Origin: Pseudomonadota bacterium
GTDB lineage: Bacteria > Pseudomonadota > Gammaproteobacteria > Xanthomonadales > Rhodanobacteraceae
DNA length: 9,740 bases
Direction of reading: 5' to 3'
NCBI GenBank assembly: GCA_023430685.1
Contig: JAEYZH010000168.1
Span: 1-9,740 of the forward strand
A program made the position numbers and the translations under genes. Positions 5,324 through 9,740 of the stretch are shown in pieces. Within the stretch, counting starts at the first letter, position 1, and each line of letters opens with the position of its first letter. The notes below the pieces were generated by a model. The model ran no database searches and was not told the DNA's origin. It was given only the letters and a program-made list of their open reading frames with translations.

Positions 5324-6493
5324 TCAGGATCCGAGGGCCGCAGGTGTCGTGGTCGCCGCCGGCCATGGCTTCAAGGGCAGCCTCGCCACGACGCACGTGC
5401 CACTGCCGCGCACGGAGTCGATGTCGAGGCGCCCGTCGAGCACGGCGAGGCGCTCGCGCATGCCGGTCAGTCCGTTGCACGCGACCGCGGGCGCGCCATT
5501 GCCGTCGTCACGCACCTCCAGCACGACCTCCTGCCCATCGATCTCCACTTCGATCCGCACCGAGCTGGCCTGTGCATGCCGCTGCACGTTCGTGACCGCC
5601 TCCCGCACGACCAGCGCGAGCGTGGTCTCGATCTCCGGCGGCATCGGCACGTCGGCAAGGTCGTACGCGAGGTGCGTGCCACACGACTCCAGCAGGAGCT
5701 TCGCCGACGCCAGCTCGGCCGCGAGGCCGGCCGCGCGGATGCCGGTGACCGCCCGGCGCACCTGGCCGAGCGCGTCGCGCGCGACGCGTTCGACGTCGAC
5801 GATCTCGCGTCGCGCGGCGAGTGCGTCGCGATCGAACAGCCGCACCGCGAGTTCGGCCTTCAGCGTGATCAGCGACAGGGTGTGGCCGAGCAGGTCGTGC
5901 AGGTCGCGCCCGATCCGCTCGCGCTCGGCCAGCGCCGCGAGCCTGCGCACTTCGTCGTGGCTGAGCTTGAGCTCGGCCTGGCGTTGCCGTTTCTCGCGCT
6001 GGTGGTGGTTCGCGACGCAGATCGCGGTCGCGACCAGCGCGGTGATCGCGACCGAAATCACGACGAATCGCGTCGGCCATCGGAGGATCCACGCGAGCTC
6101 GATCGTGAACCATGCGAGCCCGCCGAAGATCGACGCGATCGACGCACGCAGCGGGATGCCACTCGCAGGCAGCAACGCGCCCGCGTAGATCAGGTAGGTG
6201 TTTGCACCCGTGTTGAACGGGACGAGCATGAAGCCGAGCAGCGCGATCGCGCCCGCCAGCACGAGGATGCGACGCCCGCATTGCCACAGCGCGCGGAAGT
6301 ACAGCGGGAGGAACACGGCGATGCTCGCGATCGTGACCGGCAGCCAGTCCCGGACCGGCGCGTTGTTCCAGTTCATGAACAGGAAGCCGAGGTAGAGCAG
6401 GCTCCACAGCGGTGCGCTGCCCTCTTCCTCGATGAAGCGACTCGGCAGCACGCGCGCGCGCAGGCCGCGCAGGCTTCGAAACGGATCGGTCAC
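5324..6493 (-). CDS. DesK-type sensor histidine kinase
   Basis: 389 residues from the GTG at 6493 (MTDPFRSLRG). I chose it because GAGG lies eight bases upstream and the open stretch above it is arginine-rich and overlaps the permease gene. The N-terminal half holds about five or six membrane helices (~28-41, 50-66, 75-92, 98-113, 117-137, 143-162) with little periplasmic sequence, as in DesK-like sensors that read membrane or intramembrane signals. A short coiled linker (163-190) follows. The HisKA_3 box RERIGRDLHDLLGHTLSLI (191-209) has phospho-acceptor H199. The ATPase domain has the N-box REAVTNVQRH (297-306), DDGNG (329-333) and GLTGMRERL (341-349). It follows the ABC permease by 53 bp and is probably in the same transcript. 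Its likely partner regulator is at 2374-2976, not adjacent. Confidence 0.94.
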   Translation of the reverse strand: MTDPFRSLRGLRARVLPSRFIEEEGSAPLWSLLYLGFLFMNWNNAPVRDWLPVTIASIAVFLPLYFRALWQCGRRILVLAGAIALLGFMLVPFNTGANTYLIYAGALLPASGIPLRASIASIFGGLAWFTIELAWILRWPTRFVVISVAITALVATAICVANHHQREKRQRQAELKLSHDEVRRLAALAERERIGRDLHDLLGHTLSLITLKAELAVRLFDRDALAARREIVDVERVARDALGQVRRAVTGIRAAGLAAELASAKLLLESCGTHLAYDLADVPMPPEIETTLALVVREAVTNVQRHAQASSVRIEVEIDGQEVVLEVRDDGNGAPAVACNGLTGMRERLAVLDGRLDIDSVRGSGTCVVARLPLKPWPAATTTPAALGS

Positions 6494-6546
6494 GGCATCG
6501 GCCTCGTTCGCTCGCTGGATGATAGTGCCTGCACGGGTCGATCGCC

Positions 6547-7323
6547 CTATCCGCGCACGAGCCGCCAGCGCGCGAGCATGAGGAACAGCGCGGTGGTCGC
6601 GACGAGCGCGAGCACATGCCCGCCGGACCCCGCGGACGCGCCCTGTCCCACGGCCGCGAGCGCGAGGCGGCCGAGGTGCCACGCCGGCCACAGCGGCGCG
6701 AGGTCACCGACGAGCGGCGGCAGGACGTGCAGCGGGAACCAGAGCCCGGACAGGAACGCCATCGGCAGGTAGATGAGGTTCGCGATGGCGGGCGCGCCTT
6801 GCCCGTCGACGACGCAACCGACGAACAGGCCGATCGCGCAGAACGGCAGCACGCCGAGCACGTCGGCCGCGAACAGCATCGCCCATGCCGAAGGCGCGAG
6901 TTGCACGCCGCCGATCGCGATCGCGACCACCGCCATGATCGCGAAGATCACGGCGGCGAACAGCATCGCCATCGCGAGCTTGGCGGCGAGCCAGGCACCC
7001 GGCGGCATCGGCATCGCGCGCTTGAGCGCATGCCAGCCGCGTTCGCGGTCGAGCGCGACCGTCACGCCGAAACCGAACAGGCCCGGCGCCATCACCCCGA
7101 ACACGTTGTAGGTCGCGAGCAGGTACACCGCGGGCTGGTACGCGCCGGTCGCCGACGCGCGCGCGAGCATCACGCCGAACAGCAGGTAGAACATCGGCGG
7201 GAACAGCAGCGTCGGCAGCACGAACGCGGGCGTGCGCAGCATGCGCAGGAATTCGAGTTTCGCCTCGAGTGCGTAGCAGCGCAGCAGGTCGACGCGCGGC
7301 GCCGTGGCGGTGGCGGCATTCAT
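6547..7323 (-). CDS. ABC-2 type transporter permease
   Basis: 258 residues with six predicted membrane helices (~35-53, 66-90, 113-138, 147-171, 177-197, 235-251), the ABC-2 layout. The cytosolic loop LDRERGWHALKRAMPMPPGAW (91-111) is the conserved stretch that contacts the ATPase. AFLSGLWFPLHVLPPLVGDLAP (189-210) with its proline-rich loop matches permeases of drug, antibiotic or lipid exporters. The ATG at 7323 overlaps the ATPase stop as ATGA, with GAGGAG about six bases upstream, so translation is coupled. The substrate cannot be read from the sequence. Neighbouring DesK/DesR-type sensors suggest a system induced by membrane stress or an antimicrobial, which is inference. Confidence 0.92.
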   Translation of the reverse strand: MNAATATAPRVDLLRCYALEAKLEFLRMLRTPAFVLPTLLFPPMFYLLFGVMLARASATGAYQPAVYLLATYNVFGVMAPGLFGFGVTVALDRERGWHALKRAMPMPPGAWLAAKLAMAMLFAAVIFAIMAVVAIAIGGVQLAPSAWAMLFAADVLGVLPFCAIGLFVGCVVDGQGAPAIANLIYLPMAFLSGLWFPLHVLPPLVGDLAPLWPAWHLGRLALAAVGQGASAGSGGHVLALVATTALFLMLARWRLVRG

Positions 7324-8219
7324 GCGGCGCTCCTCGTGATCTCGGTGAAGACGTCGGCAAGCCCTGCACGCAGTACCTCGAGTTCTCCGAGGTCCGCGTC
7401 CGCGTGCAACAGGCGCCGAACCAGCGGCTCGGGCGGATCGACGACGAGTTCGAGCCGCTCGCCCGTGCGCCGCGCGCTGCGCACGCCGGGCCAGGTTGCG
7501 ACGTCCGCCGCATCGAGCGTGCTGCGGCAACGCACCGTGCAGGCCGCGATGCGCGCACGCAGCGCGTCGCGCCCGTCGTCGGCGACGAGGCGGCCTCGCG
7601 CGAGCACGGCGACCCGCGTCGCGAGCGTCTCGGCCTCGCCGAGATCGTGGGTCGTCAGCACGACCGCGCAGCCTTCCCCGGCCATCGCCCCGATCGCCTG
7701 CCACAGCAGGCTGCGCGCCTCGATGTCGAGGCCGGCGCCGGGTTCGTCGAGGAACATCAGGCGCGGGCGTCCGCAAAGCGCGAGCGCGAACTGCACGCGC
7801 CGCTGCTGGCCGCCCGAGAGGGCGCCGTAGCGCCGCTTCATGAGTCCGCCGAGCCCTGCCAGTTCGACGCACTCGGCTTCGGTGCGCGGCGCGGGGTAGC
7901 AGCTGCGCGCATGCGCGAGCAGTTCGCGCACGTGCAGCGGCGATGGCAGTTGCGCCTCCTGCAGCATCACGCCGGTCAGGCGCCGCGCCGAGAGCATGCG
8001 CGGCGAGCGACCGAACAGGCGCGCATGGCCCGCGTGCGGCTCGAGCAGGCCGAGCCAGCACGCGATCGCGGTGCTCTTGCCGGCGCCGTTCGCCCCGAGC
8101 AGCGCGAGCACCTCGCCCGCGTGCACGGCGAGATCCACGCCGTCGAGTGCGACCGTCGCGCCGTGTCGGCGCACCACGCCCTCGAGTTCGGCGCAGGGTT
8201 CGGTGGTCGCTGCCTGCAT
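7320..8219 (-). CDS. ABC transporter ATP-binding protein (ABC-2 exporter type)
   Basis: 299 residues; energises the permease encoded immediately downstream. Walker A GANGAGKST (42-50), Q-loop around Q87 (VMLQEAQLPS), signature LSGGQQRRV (134-142), Walker B LMFLDEP (154-160), D-loop GAGLD (161-165) and H-loop TTHD (189-192). After the ~215-residue nucleotide-binding domain comes a ~80-residue C-terminal part of the kind found in drug and antibiotic exporter ATPases. I chose the ATG at 8219, with GGGAG seven bases upstream; an in-frame GTG at 8243 lacks this. The stop TGA overlaps the permease start (ATGA). It is the first gene of the transporter operon, downstream of the palindrome at 8299-8318. 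Confidence 0.95.
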   Translation of the reverse strand: MQAATTEPCAELEGVVRRHGATVALDGVDLAVHAGEVLALLGANGAGKSTAIACWLGLLEPHAGHARLFGRSPRMLSARRLTGVMLQEAQLPSPLHVRELLAHARSCYPAPRTEAECVELAGLGGLMKRRYGALSGGQQRRVQFALALCGRPRLMFLDEPGAGLDIEARSLLWQAIGAMAGEGCAVVLTTHDLGEAETLATRVAVLARGRLVADDGRDALRARIAACTVRCRSTLDAADVATWPGVRSARRTGERLELVVDPPEPLVRRLLHADADLGELEVLRAGLADVFTEITRSAA

Positions 8220-8298
8220 GGGTCCACTCCCGTCCGGATGCACGAGGCCATTCTGCGCGAACGCCTGCGCGTCCCCCAGAATCGCGCATCACGCAAGC

Positions 8299-8318
8299 GG
8301 CATGACGGCTGTCATGCC
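8299..8318. promoter_or_regulatory. Perfect 20-bp palindrome, candidate response-regulator operator
   Basis: GGCATGAC-GGCT-GTCATGCC: two perfect 8-base arms with a 4-base spacer, 80 bp upstream of the ABC ATPase start and 54 bp before the probable aminotransferase -10. NarL/DesR-type regulators bind two-fold symmetric sites of this size. If GATTCT (minus strand, 8283-8278) is the -10 of the transporter operon, the palindrome covers the -35 region, the usual place for a class II activator. That promoter assignment is weak. Confidence 0.5.
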
Positions 8319-8334
8319 GTCCGCGAGGTGCCCC

Positions 8335-8356
8335 GGGGTCGGGCGGGGTACCGGGG
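8335..8356 (+). repeat. Canonical G-quadruplex motif upstream of the aminotransferase promoter
   Basis: GGGG-TC-GGG-C-GGGG-TACC-GGGG, loops of 2, 1 and 4 bases, on the plus strand, ending 16 bases before the probable -10 element. It is not related in sequence to the GGGAATC or GGGGCGA repeats elsewhere in the window. Confidence 0.5.
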
Positions 8357-8371
8357 CCGCGCCCCTTGTGG

Positions 8372-8377
8372 TACATT
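8372..8377 (+). promoter_or_regulatory. Probable extended -10 element for the aminotransferase gene
   Basis: TACATT (four of six matches to TATAAT) preceded by TGG, i.e. an extended -10 (TGN). The expected -35 position (8349-8354) is poor, which an extended -10 can tolerate. Transcription would start near 8384 and give a leader of about 88 bases that holds the hairpin at 8417-8452. Confidence 0.4.
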
Positions 8378-8416
8378 GGCGGCCTGCTTTTTCCCATTCC
8401 AATCAACAGGTAATGC

Positions 8417-8452
8417 GCGCGTGCCCGCACCGGTTCCGGGGCGGGCACGCGC
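8417..8452 (+). promoter_or_regulatory. Strong leader hairpin before the aminotransferase ribosome site
   Basis: A 12-bp perfect stem (8417-8428 with 8441-8452, GCGCGTGCCCGC) and a 12-base loop ACCGGTTCCGGG that can pair further. It ends eight bases before AGGAGG. Only three T residues follow (8454-8456), so it is not a standard rho-independent terminator. It may act as a leader structure that protects the mRNA or tunes translation. Confidence 0.55.
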
Positions 8453-8460
8453 CGTTTGCG

Positions 8461-8466
8461 AGGAGG
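8461..8466 (+). promoter_or_regulatory. Ribosome binding site of the aminotransferase gene
   Basis: AGGAGG, five bases before ATG 8472. It selects this ATG over the in-frame ATG at 8481 (Met4). Confidence 0.75.
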
Positions 8467-8471
8467 TTTCG

Positions 8472-9740
8472 ATGAACCCGATGCTGGCCAAGCTCAAGGA
8501 AATGCGCGAGTTCGACGGCGCGGTACGCACGCGCGGGCTGCCGGACGCGGTCATCGGCGACTTCCTCGAGCGCGATCCCGCGCTGACCGAAGCGATCGAC
8601 GAGGCGTATGCGGCGCACCTCGCATTGCGTTCGTGCATGTCCGACTTCCTGCACCTCGACGAGGCCGAGCAGATCCGACAGGCGCAGGCCGACTTCGTGA
8701 ACTTCTATTCCGATGACGGCGTGAATCCCTACGTCGCGCTCGCCGCACACGGTCCGTGGCTGGTCACGCTCAAGGGCGCGGTCGTGTACGACGCGGGTGG
8801 CTACGGCATGCTCGGCTCCGGACATGCGCCGAAGGCGATCCTCTCGGTGCTGGGCCGTCCGCAGGTCATGGCGAACGTGATGACGCCCAACCTCTCGCAG
8901 CTGAAGTTCGGCAAGGCGCTGCGCAAGGAGATCGGCCAGACGCGCGGCGGCTGCCCCTACGAGCGCTTCATGTGCCTCAACTCGGGCTCCGAGTCGGTCA
9001 CGCTCGCCTCGCGCATCATCGACGTCAATGCCAAGCTCATGACCGATCCCGGCGCGCGCCACGCCGGTCGCACGATCAAGCGCCTCGCGGTGAAGGGTGC
9101 GTTCCATGGCCGCACCGAGCGCCCGGCGCTGTACTCGGACTCCTCGCGCAAGGCCTACGACACGCATCTGGCGAGCTACCGCGGCGAGACCAGCGTGCTG
9201 ACGGTCGAGCCGTACAGCGTGGAGCAGCTGCGCCAGGCCTTCGCCGACGCCGACCGCAACGGCTGGTTCATCGAGGCGGTGTTCATCGAGCCGGTGATGG
9301 GAGAAGGCGATCCCGGACGCGGCGTGACGCCGGAGTTCTACGCCGCCGCGCGCGAACTCACCGCCGCGCACGGCAGCCTGCTGCTCGTCGATTCGATCCA
9401 GGCCGGCCTGCGTGCGCACGGCGTGCTGTCATTCGTCGACTACCCGGGCTTCGAAGCGTTCGACGCTCCGGACATGGAAACCTATTCGAAGGCGCTCAAC
9501 GCGGGCCAGTACCCGCTGTCGGTGCTTGCGCTGTCGGCACGCGCCGCCGCGCTCTACCGCAAGGGCATCTACGGCAACACGATGACCGCCAATCCGCGCG
9601 GCCTCGACGTCGGCTGCGCGGTGCTCGCGGGGCTCACGCCCGAACTGCGCGAGAACATCCGCGCGCGCGGGCGCGAATTCGTCGCCAAGCTCGGCAAGCT
9701 CGCGACCGAGCTTCCAGGCTACATCACCAAGGTGCAGGGC
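8472..9740 (+). CDS. Class III PLP-dependent aminotransferase, 3' end beyond window
   Basis: 423 codons with no stop before the right edge. Fold type I, class III (acetylornithine/ornithine/4-aminobutyrate/lysine aminotransferase relatives); substrate not determined. Seen: LVTLKGAVVYDAGGYGMLGSG (97-117, N-terminal cofactor/substrate region), LNSGSESV (169-176, phosphate-binding loop), KGAFHGRT (208-215, aromatic residue stacking on PLP), FIEPVMGEGD (271-280), LLVDSIQAGLRAHG (304-317) with PLP-nitrogen partner D307, Schiff-base lysine K340 in YSKALNAGQYPLS, and T370 (GNTMTANP) for the neighbouring subunit's phosphate. Unusually, the family pair D-E in this motif is D-S, and the lysine loop is not the usual SKALGGGYPIGA, so this is a divergent subgroup. 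An N-terminal stretch of about 80 residues precedes the core. It is transcribed divergently from the ABC operon, with a leader hairpin and strong ribosome site upstream. Confidence 0.92.
   Translation, partial: MNPMLAKLKEMREFDGAVRTRGLPDAVIGDFLERDPALTEAIDEAYAAHLALRSCMSDFLHLDEAEQIRQAQADFVNFYSDDGVNPYVALAAHGPWLVTLKGAVVYDAGGYGMLGSGHAPKAILSVLGRPQVMANVMTPNLSQLKFGKALRKEIGQTRGGCPYERFMCLNSGSESVTLASRIIDVNAKLMTDPGARHAGRTIKRLAVKGAFHGRTERPALYSDSSRKAYDTHLASYRGETSVLTVEPYSVEQLRQAFADADRNGWFIEAVFIEPVMGEGDPGRGVTPEFYAAARELTAAHGSLLLVDSIQAGLRAHGVLSFVDYPGFEAFDAPDMETYSKALNAGQYPLSVLALSARAAALYRKGIYGNTMTANPRGLDVGCAVLAGLTPELRENIRARGREFVAKLGKLATELPGYITKVQG

Noticed and set aside
6494..6691. N-terminal extension of the sensor kinase to 6691
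   Set aside because: The 66 extra residues are Arg/Ala-rich, overlap the permease gene and lack a ribosome site; the GTG at 6493 has GAGG upstream.
5309..6772. 487-codon plus-strand frame opposite the sensor kinase
   Set aside because: Antisense to a complete HisKA_3 kinase; composition typical of a shadow frame.
7324..8448. N-terminal extension of the permease frame to 633 codons
   Set aside because: It overlaps the ATPase gene in another frame and is Arg-rich; ATG 7323 has a ribosome site and ATGA coupling.
8417..8452. Rho-independent terminator of an upstream transcript
   Set aside because: The stem is strong, but it is followed by GCCGTTTGCG instead of a T-run, and no plus-strand gene precedes it.
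8403..9419. 338-codon minus-strand frame opposite the aminotransferase
   Set aside because: Antisense to an intact PLP enzyme; no domain recognised.

Overview
The window is about 68 % G+C and densely coded. Gene order and protein character suggest a gammaproteobacterium of the order Xanthomonadales (Lysobacterales; Lysobacter- or Rhodanobacter-like). The main clues are an adjacent queA-tgt pair, GGGAATC-type quadruplex repeats of the kind reported as enriched in Xanthomonas, and intergenic palindromes with arms like CCCTTCGAC...TCAGGGCGAACGG. The taxon is an inference. I see no tRNA, rRNA, CRISPR array, prophage or insertion sequence.

Layout from left to right. Positions 1-2232, minus strand: tgt (last ~10 codons cut off by the window edge) preceded by queA, the two dedicated tRNA-queuosine enzymes. 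Three G/C-rich tandem-repeat blocks touch these genes. One forms the leader of tgt, one encodes the last ~14 residues of QueA, and one sits just before the probable TTG start of queA. Positions 2374-2976, minus: a NarL/DesR-type response regulator. Positions 3107-4810, plus: three tightly packed genes, namely a cytosolic YbjQ-fold protein, a membrane-anchored YbjQ-fold protein, and an M48-type zinc metalloprotease with an N-terminal membrane segment. Positions 4836-5303: a 468-bp array of seven alternating inverted palindromes with a 148-bp unit, lying between the converging genes. Positions 5324-8219, minus: ABC ATPase, ABC-2 permease and a DesK-type sensor kinase, in that transcription order. 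Positions 8220-8471: a divergent control region with a perfect 20-bp palindrome, a quadruplex motif, a probable promoter and a strong leader hairpin. From 8472, plus: a class III PLP aminotransferase running off the right edge.

How the parts fit. ATPase, permease, kinase and regulator look like one classic transporter/two-component module. Here the regulator gene is separated from its kinase by the oppositely oriented YbjQ/YbjQ/M48 cassette plus the palindrome array. The palindrome GGCATGAC-N4-GTCATGCC upstream of the ATPase gene is a good candidate operator for that regulator.

The best candidates for something little described are: (a) the YbjQ/membrane-YbjQ/M48 cassette; (b) the palindrome array, whose two families carry compensatory stem changes; and (c) the queA-tgt region, where repeats make up both leaders and the end of one protein. 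None of these is proven to be a new system from sequence alone.
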